The notes under the pieces are model-generated. The model saw nothing but the letters and a program-made list of their open reading frames with translations. It was not told the origin of the DNA and ran no database searches. From positions 632,497 to 696,496 of the forward strand of contig CBDFHF010000001.1 of assembly GCA_965247565.1 (NCBI GenBank): a stretch of 64,000 bases of DNA. The letters are read 5' to 3'. The position numbers and the translations under genes were made by a program. Shown one piece after another: positions 11,401-19,396 of the stretch. The number at the start of each line of letters is the position of its first letter. Position 1 is the stretch's first letter. The stretch comes from CBDFHF01 sp965247565. Its GTDB lineage: Bacteria; Pseudomonadota; Gammaproteobacteria; Methylococcales; Methylomonadaceae.

Positions 11401-11601
11401 GCGCTCTAATACGTCGAGCGGAATATGTGGGTTGATTTTTTGGAGCTGGCTGAGTAAACGCTCAAACAAAACTACTTGCCGGTAATCGACACGTTCCGGG
11501 TTGTCACCATCGGGGGCAATGTCATAACCATTCACATAGCTATAGCCAAGGGCTTGAAACCAAGCTAGGCAGAGTTGTTCCAGTTGGTCTTCTGAGATCA
11601 T
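8443..11601 (-). CDS. hsdR: Type I restriction enzyme, restriction/translocase subunit HsdR
   Basis: A 1052-residue protein, normal for HsdR. The N-terminal nuclease domain shows a PD-(D/E)XK arrangement (RRPDVLVFVNG followed by LAVLELKNP). The SF2 translocase follows: Walker A-like TQGSGKS, DEAH box (VISDEAHRSQYG), motif III (GFTGTP) and motif VI (QAIARVNRVF). The C-terminal helical part should contact the methylase core. It cuts unmodified DNA after ATP-driven translocation when bound to HsdM2S. It lies downstream of hsdM and hsdS on the same strand but is separated from them by a hipBA pair, 25 bp from hipA. No frameshift or missing motif is seen, so the system looks intact. Confidence 0.96.
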   Translation of the reverse strand: MISEDQLEQLCLAWFQALGYSYVNGYDIAPDGDNPERVDYRQVVLFERLLSQLQKINPHIPLDVLERVSQQIAKPESPVLIKSNQVFHRLLLEGVKVDFKIDGEEKTDYVALLDFATVTNNQFLVVNQYTLAGSKGHRRPDVLVFVNGLPLAVLELKNPVDQNADIWAAYQQLQTYKDEISDLFIFNAALVVSDGLHARVGSLTANKERFLPWRTLANEDDKPLFEYRLETLVKGFFQQELFLDYLHYFILFEQDDGKLIKKIAGYHQFHAVREAVKATVIAAQQVSHQTAEPRANYAQRVVPGSGKAGVVWHTQGSGKSISMVCYASKLLAQPEMNNPTIVVVTDRNDLDGQLFNTFSMAVETLKQTPVQAGDRDDLREMLAARQAGGIIFTTIQKFALLADEVSHPVLSTRHNIVVISDEAHRSQYGDKAKLNAKGQYVFGYSKHLRDALPSASFIGFTGTPIAAQDKDTRAVFGDYVSIYDIQDAVDDGATVPIYYESRLAKLDINAADIEALNAEVDEVIEDEEDIASRENTKSKWAALEKLVGSAPRVEQVAKDLVSHFATRTASIPGKAMIVCMSRDICVELYNAIVALKPEWHDADPNKGAIKIVMTGSASDHANLQPHIYSKTTKKLFEKRFKDNNDPLQLVIVRDMWLTGFDAPCCHTMYIDKPMKGHNLMQAIARVNRVFKDKPGGLVVDYIGIASELKQALKTYTDSKGKGAPTLDTHEAYALLLEKLDIVRGMMQGFDYSAFASQALQLLPGAMNHILSLQGASGELDGKKRFLDVMAALSSAYTLCSTLDEVEPLKKEIAFLSAVKAAISKFTTVDKRRSDEERNSALKQIIDNAIVADGVDDIFSLVGLDKPNIGLLSPEFMDDVAKLKEKNLAVDLLERLLRDEVKARMKTDVVSEKKYSERILESLRKYHNRAIETAQVIEELIAIAKDMQADLAQAEKLGLNPDEIAFYRALIQNESAVRELGDNNLRELAKEITEQLRKSTTVDWAKRDSVRARLRNLVRRALRKWKYPPDKADEAVELCLKQAEVLSESWTGG

Positions 11602-11626
11602 GGGCTGTCCTTAGAGCGTGTCAGTT

Positions 11627-12919
11627 TCAAGAGGCAAGCAAAGCCTTGTTGGCTTGCCAAACCGCGTTTAATTGCTGGGAAATCAGCGTTATTGTTTGCG
11701 TTTCAACCTCAAGCTCCTTGGCAACCTCAGCAAAACCGGCAACCACCTCGACGACTTCCGCAATCGCTTGCTGCGCCGATTTCCAGTTGGCAAACCCGGC
11801 ATGGCGGGCCAGCGCCTGCATGGCTTTAAGGGGTGGATTTTTTCCGTAACCCGCAAATGCCGTGGCATGTTCGGCGTAAGGATGCGGACTAAAGGTCACA
11901 TCATAAAATGGTGCTAAGCGCCAAGCGCCGCTGTCATCCTGCAAAAATGCCCAGTTTTTACTGTGATCGTCCTGATTACAGGCAAACAAATTAAACACTG
12001 CCCGACGAAATTGCCGTTGCCCGACAGCAGGCGATTTGCACAGCTGGCGGCTGGCCTTAATCAAGTCGGCATAATCCAGACTCGGGCTGCGAAAATCGGC
12101 ATCCAGCAAACCGCAAGCGCTGTGTAAATGATAACGCCCGGCCTTATGCCCGGCACGCCCCAGCCAGTCAAAGCGTTTTAGCGCCAACCAGGAACGGCGA
12201 CCGCTGTGGGTAGGCACATGCAACAACTGCCATTCGGGCGGCTCAAGTTTCGCCTTCTGCGCCAACTGCAAATAGGCTGCTTCGCATAACCCCTCTTCAT
12301 GCCCCAACGGCAGATTTTGCGATGTAAACTTCACCAACCACGCCTCATCACCCGGCTGTGCCCGTGTCCGCCAGTGCTGCGGCTGATCCGGCGACATAAA
12401 CAATTGCGCCTTGGGTCTGGCGCCACCGGAACTACCTACAGCGACTAACTCGGCCAGCACTTGCTCCGTTTCACCCTCAAACAGTCGCTGTGCCTCAAGA
12501 CCCAAGCTCGCCAAATCAATCGTCTCGCTGGTGTCTGGCAGCCAATCCGCTACCGGCTCAAAACTCAACGCCCCCATGCCGTGATGCCCCACAAACGCCA
12601 GCCGGTCCATCGCGGTGACTTGCGCCGCCAAAATACCCTGCTGACGAAACACCCGATCTTGTAACAGCAGCCCCCAGCCATCCGGCAGGCAATCGGCAAA
12701 CACCCCGTGAAGGCCTTGGTGCGGCGCAGCCGGTGCCTGCTGTAGCTGCGTGTTCGGCTTTAAGGTAAACGGCGACAGGTTTCCGTAGCGCTCCAGGTAA
12801 TCGGCAGCGTATTGAAAAAATACCCCCTGGCGATTTTGTGCCAGCACCCCCACCACCACCGAATCGCCGGTTGACAAGGTGCGGCGAACATCCAGTTTTT
12901 GGATGGGCTTAAAATTCAT
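11627..12919 (-). CDS. hipA: HipA-like serine/threonine kinase toxin
   Basis: A 430-residue protein with the HipA kinase layout: an N-terminal subdomain, the Gly-rich phosphate loop VGSSGGARPKAQL, the ATP-binding lysine region (EAWLVKFTS), the catalytic motif NQDDHSKN, and the metal-binding DVTFSP. In the E. coli family HipA phosphorylates glutamyl-tRNA synthetase and causes growth arrest; the target here is unknown. The start overlaps the upstream hipB-like gene by 11 bp, giving translational coupling as expected for a toxin-antitoxin pair. All catalytic residues are present, so it is probably active. Its position between hsdS and hsdR is unusual. Confidence 0.92.
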   Translation of the reverse strand: MNFKPIQKLDVRRTLSTGDSVVVGVLAQNRQGVFFQYAADYLERYGNLSPFTLKPNTQLQQAPAAPHQGLHGVFADCLPDGWGLLLQDRVFRQQGILAAQVTAMDRLAFVGHHGMGALSFEPVADWLPDTSETIDLASLGLEAQRLFEGETEQVLAELVAVGSSGGARPKAQLFMSPDQPQHWRTRAQPGDEAWLVKFTSQNLPLGHEEGLCEAAYLQLAQKAKLEPPEWQLLHVPTHSGRRSWLALKRFDWLGRAGHKAGRYHLHSACGLLDADFRSPSLDYADLIKASRQLCKSPAVGQRQFRRAVFNLFACNQDDHSKNWAFLQDDSGAWRLAPFYDVTFSPHPYAEHATAFAGYGKNPPLKAMQALARHAGFANWKSAQQAIAEVVEVVAGFAEVAKELEVETQTITLISQQLNAVWQANKALLAS

Positions 12920-13202
12920 CTTTCAGCACCTCATCAATCGAGCTGGGCAGCGCTGCACCCTTGCTTGTGGGCTGAGTCAAGGCATACAAGCGCTGTAAAT
13001 CATCCAGGCTCTGCCAAAGCAGCAGCAATTGCCGAAAAGCTATCTGCCCCGAGAGTTCAAACTTTTTGATGGTCGCAGCAGGCACACTACTCCGCTCCGC
13101 CAGTGCCTCTCTCGACAATTTCGCCTGTTCACGCAGGCCACGCAAATGAGCAGCAAACGCCTGCTGCACCTCCGCCTCATCCAACAATAAAAATCGACGC
13201 AT
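12909..13202 (-). CDS. hipB: HipB-like XRE-family antitoxin/repressor
   Basis: A 97-residue protein with a central XRE helix-turn-helix (about residues 13-60: LRGLREQAKLSREALAERS, then VPAATIKKFE). The C-terminal tail ends in DEVLKDEF. It precedes and overlaps the hipA-like gene. HipB proteins neutralise HipA and repress their own promoter by binding TATCC/GGATA palindromes. A matching palindrome lies 16 bp upstream of this start codon, which supports autoregulation. Function is inferred from fold and context. Confidence 0.87.
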   Translation of the reverse strand: MRRFLLLDEAEVQQAFAAHLRGLREQAKLSREALAERSSVPAATIKKFELSGQIAFRQLLLLWQSLDDLQRLYALTQPTSKGAALPSSIDEVLKDEF

Positions 13203-13217
13203 GATTAGTCAGCCATA

Positions 13218-13278
13218 TGGATACAATGGTATCCATTATAGATGATATACGCAAAAAACAGACATCATTGTATCCATA
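13218..13278 (-). promoter_or_regulatory. Probable hipBA operator region
   Basis: A perfect palindrome, TGGATAC-AATG-GTATCCA (13218-13235), sits directly upstream of the hipB start. A second copy of the half-site context, ATTGTATCCATA, lies at 13267-13278 and matches the reverse strand of the first at 12 of 13 positions. E. coli HipB recognises TATCC-N8-GGATA, so the same half-sites are present here with different spacing. Binding would block RNA polymerase or the ribosome site. Direct binding is inferred. Confidence 0.7.
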
Positions 13279-13333
13279 AAATCAAATTTTCCCGTGGAGA
13301 TGGCTTAAATGCCAATGCTGTTAAGCTAAGCGT

Positions 13334-13404
13334 CTTCCCCTTTTGAAAAAGGGGGATCGAGGGGGATTTTCTCCCCCAGCCCCTCTTTTTCAAAGAGGGG
13401 AGCG
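13334..13404. repeat. C/G-tract hairpin element
   Basis: Two imperfect inverted units (CCCCTTTTGAAAAAGGGG, and further on CCCCTCTTTTTCAAAGAGGGG in two pieces) flank a third small inverted repeat of G5 and C5 runs. It could fold as nested hairpins between the divergent sides of hipB and the hsdS end. Similar G/C-tract palindromes occur as dispersed intergenic repeats in many bacteria. Copy number in this genome cannot be judged from one window. Confidence 0.5.
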
Positions 13405-13485
13405 GTTGAGACTATTACTTAACTTCACGGCATTGGTTACAAACTCCGTCTCTCTGGGGAATAAAATCAGGCCAAGTTTGAACAA

Positions 13486-14865
13486 TTACAAATTGCTCAG
13501 GCTGATTTCGCCGGAAAGGAGCTTGGGGAGTAAGGAGCCTCTTAATTGAATTAGATTTAACTCTTCAAATATCATCGGTGGGATTGAACGAATTATTGGC
13601 TCAACTATCGAATTGAATCTTTCTCTTATGCTCATTGATGGCAATATAATATCCATTTCGGATAATGAGCCATCCCATTTGGCATAAGGAATAGTAGAGC
13701 CTGTTGAATGTAATGTTGCATAATCAATAGTATCTTTCTGATGAACTCGTAATGTACCAAACGCAAAATCACTTGTAGAAACTGGTTTCAACACAAAAGC
13801 AGTAGTCCTTGTTGTTGCATCAAATGGTGCAATACATACTTTATGAAAATAAGGTCGCATTGCACCAAAAATAATATCCCCTTTGTAAACCTTAGTTAAA
13901 CTACTATTTGCTTCCTCTCCACTTTTGAACTCACGCAGATACAAAGAGTTTGTAGAAATACATTCAATAGGCACATATGGCTTAGATTTCGTATCAGCTG
14001 ACGGTGTGACACGCTCCACACGTTGGAAAATTACATGACTTAGCTTACCTACTTCCCACCCCTCCGGTATTTCCCCCAACTCAGAATCTACCAAGGCATC
14101 GGGGAATAAGGCGGCGGTGGATTTGAGTTGTTGTAGGGTTTGCGGGTCGAGTTGGGTGAGTTGTTCTGGGGTTTTGCCGCTGATGGCGCAGATAGCGGCT
14201 TGTTCAATTTGCTCGGCACTTGCGCCTGCTTGTTTAGCGGCCATTTTGGCTTTCACCGGCTCAAAACCGACAAACCAGCTTTTAAAAATGGCTTGGGTGA
14301 TTTGTTCCAGAGTTTGGTTGGTTTGGCGGTTGAGTTCGATTTTGTCATCAAGTGACTTCAACACTCTGGCAATACTCTTCTGTACCGTCAATGGAGGTAA
14401 ATGAAACTTCAATTGACCGATCATTTCATTGTTTAAGCTTGCCCGAGTCGACATAGTCGAGAAAGCGAACATACCTTGCCTGAATTTTGGACTCCGTAAA
14501 TAGTACCCAATATATTCAGGATAAACTTCATAAGCTATTCCCTTTCTAGGTCTTAAGCGCTTTGTGAACCCATTGAAAGTTGCATTCTCATAGTCTTTTA
14601 GGGCAACACAACTCATTCCTAACTCATGCATTGTTTCGCTAGTGCGAGTAAGAAAAACATCGCCTCTCATAATCGAACCAGTTAGGCGTTCTTTTTCACT
14701 CGACTCAACTAATTGCGAAAGTTTCGCCGGAACAAAATAATTGCGAAAAACCTCTGTAAAACTAAGAAACGGGTAACCTGAACCAAAATCATCAGCGGGT
14801 TTAGATAACCCTGAGCTAATTTCATATAAATCTGTGAGTGCAAGCTCCGGCCACTCAGAACTCAT
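13486..14865 (-). CDS. hsdS: Type I RM specificity subunit HsdS
   Basis: A 459-residue protein with the usual two-half HsdS plan. A first target-recognition domain covers about residues 1-150, then a central conserved helical spacer (LPPLTVQKSIARVLKSLDDK, then RQTNQTLEQITQAIFKSWF), then a second recognition domain (about 270-400) and a C-terminal conserved helix. The two domains set the two halves of the bipartite DNA target, which cannot be predicted here. It overlaps the end of hsdM by 11 bp. The sequence appears complete. Confidence 0.95.
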   Translation of the reverse strand: MSSEWPELALTDLYEISSGLSKPADDFGSGYPFLSFTEVFRNYFVPAKLSQLVESSEKERLTGSIMRGDVFLTRTSETMHELGMSCVALKDYENATFNGFTKRLRPRKGIAYEVYPEYIGYYLRSPKFRQGMFAFSTMSTRASLNNEMIGQLKFHLPPLTVQKSIARVLKSLDDKIELNRQTNQTLEQITQAIFKSWFVGFEPVKAKMAAKQAGASAEQIEQAAICAISGKTPEQLTQLDPQTLQQLKSTAALFPDALVDSELGEIPEGWEVGKLSHVIFQRVERVTPSADTKSKPYVPIECISTNSLYLREFKSGEEANSSLTKVYKGDIIFGAMRPYFHKVCIAPFDATTRTTAFVLKPVSTSDFAFGTLRVHQKDTIDYATLHSTGSTIPYAKWDGSLSEMDIILPSMSIRERFNSIVEPIIRSIPPMIFEELNLIQLRGSLLPKLLSGEISLSNL

Positions 14866-16612
14866 AACCCAACCCCGTCAAGTTCTTTTTAATCTCCGCT
14901 TCCAGCTTACCGCTTTGTTCAAACTGGGTTTTTAGCTGTGCGGTCAAGCGCGCCATTTTCTCGGCAAAAACTTCGCCATCGTCTATAGCATCCGCTGCAC
15001 CTACATAACGACCGGGGGTAAGAACATAATCGTGTTTTTGAATCTCTGCCAGGGTGGCGGATTTACAAAAGGCGGCTTGGTCTCGATAGAATTCCCCCTC
15101 ACCCCGGCCCTCTCCCACGGGGATAGGGGGATTCATTTGCCATGCGTGGTAGGTTTGGGTGACTTTGTCTAAATCCTCTTGGCTAAAGTCGCGCAGCACC
15201 CGGTCTTTCATATAGCCAAGATTGCGGGCATCGATAAACAGGATTTCGCCTTGGCGCGCGCGTAAGGCTTTGCCGGTGGCGGAGGTGCGTGGGCCTTTGT
15301 TATTGGTTAAAAACCAGATGCAGGCGGGGATTTGGGTATTGGTGAACAACTGGCCGGGCAAGGCAACCATGCATTCCACCAAGTCGTTTTCGATCAATGC
15401 TTTGCGGATTTCGCCTTCGTTGTTGGTGTTGGAGCTCATGGAGCCGTTTGCGAGCAACAAACCCATGCTGCCGTTGGGCGCCAGGTGATACAGCATGTGT
15501 TGCAGCCAGGCAAAGTTGGCGTTGCCGCTGGGCGGTTTGCCGAACACCCAGCGCGGGTCGTCGTCACTAACGCCGGTATCCCACTCGCGCATATTGAACG
15601 GCGGGTTAGCCATCACAAAGTCGGCGCGTAAATCGGGGTGCTGGTCGTTGGTGTAGGTGTTGGCGGGTTCTTTGCCAAAGTTAAAATCGATGCCCCGGAT
15701 CACCATGTTCATGGCGGCCAGTTGCCAGGTGGTGTGGTTGTATTCCTGGCCGTAGATGGAGACATCGCCAATACGGCCTTGATGCTCGCGGATAAAGTTT
15801 TCCGATTGCACAAAAAAACCGCCGCTGCCCATCGCAGGGTCATAGACGCGACCTTTAAAGGGCTCCAGCATCTGCACAATCAGGCTGACGATGGATTTTG
15901 GGGTGTAAAACTGGCCGCCTTTTTTGCCTTCGGCCAGGGCAAATTGGCCGAGAAAGTATTCGTAGACATGGCCGAGGATGTCTTTACTGCTGAGGCTGTC
16001 GTGTTTAAACGGAATGGTGGCGATTAAATCAATCAGCTCGCCCAGTTTGGCGGGGTCGATTTGTAAGCTGGTATAGCGTTTGTTGAGGATGCCTTTGAGT
16101 TTGGTGTTGTCTTGTTCGATGGCTTCCAGCGCGTGGTCTATCAATTGTCCGACCGAGCTGATGCGGGTGCACAGGCGTTTTTCGCTGTCGTCTTCCGGCG
16201 CTTGGGTCAGTACGTCACCGGCTTTGCTTAGCCAGATTACGCTGTTAATCACCACTTTGTTCTGGTTTTGCAAAAATTCCCAACGAGCCACTTTCGGCAC
16301 CCAAAATACGTTGGTTTCGGCGTAGTAGTCGCGTTGTTCCAGCTCGGCGTTGATTTCGGCTTGGTATTCGGCGCTGTCCTCGCCGCCAAAGTCGCCGGGG
16401 TCGAGGTAGTATTCGTGATCCGGGTTTTTAAATTGCTCGGTTAGCTCTTGACGCCGGATATCAAACGAGTCGCTGACGTATTTTAAAAAGATTAAACCGA
16501 GTACGGTGTGTTTGTATTGCGAGGCGTCCAGGGTGGAGCGGAGCTTGTCGGCGCTGGTCCAGAGTTTTTTGTCCAGGTTGTTTAAAAACTGTTGTTCGTC
16601 GGTGTTGACCAT
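14855..16612 (-). CDS. hsdM: Type I RM DNA adenine methylase HsdM
   Basis: An N6-adenine methyltransferase of 585 residues. SAM-binding motif I is DPAMGSGGFF and catalytic motif IV is NPPF. The N-terminal helical domain (FLNNLDKKLW, YLDPGDFGG region) is typical of HsdM. The open frame extends to a TTG at 16642, but ATG at 16612 (MVNTDEQQF) fits the family start better, so I chose it. No strong ribosome site is visible for either. It is first in the hsdM-hsdS-hipB-hipA-hsdR order. It methylates the HsdS target and forms the core for HsdR. Confidence 0.94.
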   Translation of the reverse strand: MVNTDEQQFLNNLDKKLWTSADKLRSTLDASQYKHTVLGLIFLKYVSDSFDIRRQELTEQFKNPDHEYYLDPGDFGGEDSAEYQAEINAELEQRDYYAETNVFWVPKVARWEFLQNQNKVVINSVIWLSKAGDVLTQAPEDDSEKRLCTRISSVGQLIDHALEAIEQDNTKLKGILNKRYTSLQIDPAKLGELIDLIATIPFKHDSLSSKDILGHVYEYFLGQFALAEGKKGGQFYTPKSIVSLIVQMLEPFKGRVYDPAMGSGGFFVQSENFIREHQGRIGDVSIYGQEYNHTTWQLAAMNMVIRGIDFNFGKEPANTYTNDQHPDLRADFVMANPPFNMREWDTGVSDDDPRWVFGKPPSGNANFAWLQHMLYHLAPNGSMGLLLANGSMSSNTNNEGEIRKALIENDLVECMVALPGQLFTNTQIPACIWFLTNNKGPRTSATGKALRARQGEILFIDARNLGYMKDRVLRDFSQEDLDKVTQTYHAWQMNPPIPVGEGRGEGEFYRDQAAFCKSATLAEIQKHDYVLTPGRYVGAADAIDDGEVFAEKMARLTAQLKTQFEQSGKLEAEIKKNLTGLGYEF

Positions 16613-17015
16613 GATTTTTGGATAGATTGTTATGATGGGCAAAGTCTAACGCGATTATTAAGCGTTTGGTATTGTTGAAGGCAGAAATTGGTTGGCTCAA
16701 CAAGGCCGGATTTGTTTGAGTTTAGTTCAGTTTGTAAGTTTCTATGGTGAAGCTCGTTTTGTCGCCATTAGCATTAAACGCATTCCGGCAACATCAGAGT
16801 ACTGTAATTGCAATTTGTAGATTCGGCCTTTAATTATTTGAGGTTGTTGCGTTACTCTTCGGCTTCGCTCGGGATGCGATTAGCTTCGCTGAGGATATTA
16901 GCGAGTTTGCGCATGGTCGGCTGCCGTTGGGCTCTCAAGCGAAGTTGAAGGGGAGTTAATGCTTCATAAGCCCGGATTAAAAACTAATAGTCAACAAAGT
17001 AGTTAACATTGTATA
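16613..17015. other. Intergenic region with no recognised gene
   Basis: About 400 bp between the hsdM start and the moeA end. I see no convincing ORF, tRNA or insertion-sequence end. It holds short CTTCG/GCTTCG-rich stretches near 16860-16900. It must contain the hsdM promoter. It marks the edge between the restriction locus and core genes, but no flanking direct repeat was found. Confidence 0.5.
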
Positions 17016-18266
17016 TCAGAGCTTTAGAAATGTTTGAAAGGGTTCTACGGTCACCGTATCGCCGCTTAGCATTCCGTTACATGAGTTTGGTAGCACGATA
17101 TAACAGTTTGCCTGGCTCATGGAGCTTAGCACATGAGAGCCTTGTTTGCTGAGGGAGGCAACTTGAAAATGACCATTGTCGTTTTGTGTCAAAATGCCGC
17201 GTTGAAATTCTTCCCGTCCGGGCGATTTTTTTACCGTATTTGTTAGTGTTGCTTCAAGGCGGAGTGGTCTGGATGCGGTTTCTCCGCAAAGCTGTTTAAG
17301 TGCAGGTGATACTATCTGTTGAAAAGTGGTGATGACGGCTATTGGATTTCCAGGTAATCCGAAAAAATAACACTTTTCTATGGATCCAAAGGCCAACGGT
17401 TTGCCAGGCTTAATGGCAATTTTCCAAAAATTGATGTTACCGCAGTTTGCCAGCGCCTCTTTGATGTAATCGGCATCACCAACAGATACACCGCCGGTGG
17501 TAATGATGACATCGACGTTTTTTGCAGCGTGCCTTAGTTGATTCGTTATTTGTTCTGGGTCATCGGGTAGGGCACCGAGATCGATTAACCGGTAACAGGG
17601 ATCCGTTAATAAAGCAGCTAACATATAACGATTGCTGTCATATATTTTTCCAGATTCCAATGATTGGCCCAGAGCGGTCAATTCATCACCGGTGGAAAAA
17701 CATGCGATTTTTAGTTGTCGAGTAACAGTAATTTGATTAATACCGGCTGACGCTAGCAACCCCAGATCACATGCTGTCAATTTTTTAGCTGATGGAAGAA
17801 GGCATTGTCCTTTTTCTATATCTTCGCCGACTGCTCGAACATTTTGATGTATCGGGGCATTGGCTGGAAATTGAATTTGCTTGCCATTGACTTGCACTTG
17901 TTCTTGCATAATGACTGAGTCAGCTTGCTCCGGTACGACGGCACCGGTAAAAATTCTGACGCATTGTCCGGCTTGCATTTGCCCGTGGTAAGGGCGACCC
18001 GCCCAGGACGTGCCGATAACAGTCAGTTCGCATGGCTTATTATGGTCAATATCGGCACTGGCATAAGCATAGCCATCCATTGCGGCATTTCTGTCGAATG
18101 GAATGTTAATAGGCGAGTTAATGGCTTCTGATGAAACACGACCTAACGCGTTTTTTAATTCGACCGATTCAACTTCACCAACAGTTTTAATAAAGGATTC
18201 AAGGTGTGCTAAGGCCTCTTTAATAGAGAGTAGGGGTTTGGCTTCCTGGCTACATAAGTCAATCAT
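17016..18266 (-). CDS. moeA: Molybdopterin molybdotransferase MoeA
   Basis: A 416-residue protein matching MoeA in length and motifs: DRNAAMDGYA near residue 60, FSTGDEL, TTGGVSVGDADYIK, and the LPGNPIAV loop. It inserts molybdate into adenylated molybdopterin, the last step of molybdenum cofactor synthesis in the cytoplasm. Its start overlaps the mobB stop by 4 bp (ATGA), so the two are translated together. Key motifs are intact. Confidence 0.97.
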   Translation of the reverse strand: MIDLCSQEAKPLLSIKEALAHLESFIKTVGEVESVELKNALGRVSSEAINSPINIPFDRNAAMDGYAYASADIDHNKPCELTVIGTSWAGRPYHGQMQAGQCVRIFTGAVVPEQADSVIMQEQVQVNGKQIQFPANAPIHQNVRAVGEDIEKGQCLLPSAKKLTACDLGLLASAGINQITVTRQLKIACFSTGDELTALGQSLESGKIYDSNRYMLAALLTDPCYRLIDLGALPDDPEQITNQLRHAAKNVDVIITTGGVSVGDADYIKEALANCGNINFWKIAIKPGKPLAFGSIEKCYFFGLPGNPIAVITTFQQIVSPALKQLCGETASRPLRLEATLTNTVKKSPGREEFQRGILTQNDNGHFQVASLSKQGSHVLSSMSQANCYIVLPNSCNGMLSGDTVTVEPFQTFLKL

Positions 18267-18787
18267 GATTTTTTCAGAAATTGGTGTTGGATAAACGCGA
18301 CTATCAATTGCGGCTGGTTAATATCCAATTGTGTGATAGATGCCGGTACATTCAATTTTATATCCGTTGCAATTGCAATAATGTCTGGATCGTTAGGGTA
18401 GAGCAATGGACAGTTTAATGATGACCGATAAACTTCGATTTTAGGAAATTTTTCTTGTTTGAAACCTTCAACCAAAATCAAATCCAGTTCATATTGATCA
18501 AAAGCGCTTAACTGCTCGTTTAGACAAGGTTCTTGTATTGTTTGAAATTCCGTAATAATAGCTCGGCGGTATTTTGAAACCAGTAAAACCGATGAGGCTC
18601 CCGCCTCACGCAGACGAAAGCTGTCTTTTCCCGGTTGATCGATTTGGAAATTGTGATGACTATGTTTGATTAAACCAACTCGTAGGCCATCATTTTTAAG
18701 TAGTGGAATTATTTGGCTAAGTAATGTGGTTTTACCGGTGCCACTGGCAGCGGCAAAACCTAAAACCGGAATTTGAGCATTGTCCAT
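18263..18787 (-). CDS. mobB: Molybdopterin-guanine dinucleotide biosynthesis GTPase MobB
   Basis: A P-loop protein of about 174 residues: Walker A AAASGTGKTTLL at the N-terminus and LILVEGFKQEKFPKIEVYR later, both typical of MobB. It supports attachment of GMP to molybdopterin. The frame opens at TTG 18796, but ATG at 18787 (MDNAQIPVLG) is the better start. It is paired with moeA by a 4-bp overlap, so molybdoenzymes are expected elsewhere in the genome. Confidence 0.94.
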   Translation of the reverse strand: MDNAQIPVLGFAAASGTGKTTLLSQIIPLLKNDGLRVGLIKHSHHNFQIDQPGKDSFRLREAGASSVLLVSKYRRAIITEFQTIQEPCLNEQLSAFDQYELDLILVEGFKQEKFPKIEVYRSSLNCPLLYPNDPDIIAIATDIKLNVPASITQLDINQPQLIVAFIQHQFLKKS

Positions 18788-18891
18788 GGCAAGCAAGCGT
18801 CAGAGTTTATCTAAACGGCTTATTCTAAGGTATTATTTATCCAGCCACTATCTGCGTGGTGTAAAACGGATCTTTCATTCTGGAGAAAAAG

Positions 18892-19383
18892 TTGATTCGA
18901 ATTATTTTCGTTTTAATAGTTATCACTATTGCTTTCTTTTTGCTGCGACGTTTTCTGAAAACCCCTCCCGAACTAATGTCGAAGCGGCTGAAAACGCTCT
19001 CGCTGGGTGTTGTCGGCACATTGTTGGTTTTTTTGGCTGCGACAGGACGCTTAAACTGGCTTTTTGCTTTGTTGGGCGTTGTTGTGGCCTTTGCAGTTAG
19101 ATTGTTGCCGATTTTGCTACGTTATGCCCCGGATCTTCAGCGTTTATGGATACATTTTACTGCTACAAAGCAACAAAGTTCAGGTCAGCGCCAGCACGCC
19201 AACGTGAAAGGTGATATGTCCAGTGAAGAAGCTTATGAAATATTGGGCCTTAAAATAGGTGCGTCAGAGCAAGAAATTATTGCGGCTCACCGTAAGTTAA
19301 TGCAAAAAATGCATCCTGATCGAGGTGGCTCTGATTATTTGGCCGCTAAAATAAATTTGGCTAAAAAAATTCTACTCAAGTGA
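18892..19383 (+). CDS. Membrane-anchored J-domain protein
   Basis: A 163-residue protein. Residues 1-18 and about 38-75 form hydrophobic transmembrane helices. The C-terminus is a J domain (EAYEILGL, then HRKLMQKMHPDRGG), with the HPD motif that stimulates DnaK ATPase. The layout resembles Tim14/Pam18-like and DnaJ-like bacterial membrane proteins, with the J domain last rather than first. The start is TTG at 18892, supported by a GGAG ribosome site seven bases upstream. Client and partner are unknown. Confidence 0.85.
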   Translation: MIRIIFVLIVITIAFFLLRRFLKTPPELMSKRLKTLSLGVVGTLLVFLAATGRLNWLFALLGVVVAFAVRLLPILLRYAPDLQRLWIHFTATKQQSSGQRQHANVKGDMSSEEAYEILGLKIGASEQEIIAAHRKLMQKMHPDRGGSDYLAAKINLAKKILLK

Positions 19384-19396
19384 TGCGGTGAAGTAG

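Noticed and set aside
13343..13549. A 68-codon ORF over the G/C-tract element
   Set aside because: It is made of the palindromic repeat and the end of hsdS; no coding features.
15638..16027. A 129-codon plus-strand ORF opposite hsdM
   Set aside because: Antisense to a conserved methylase gene with all motifs in the minus frame.
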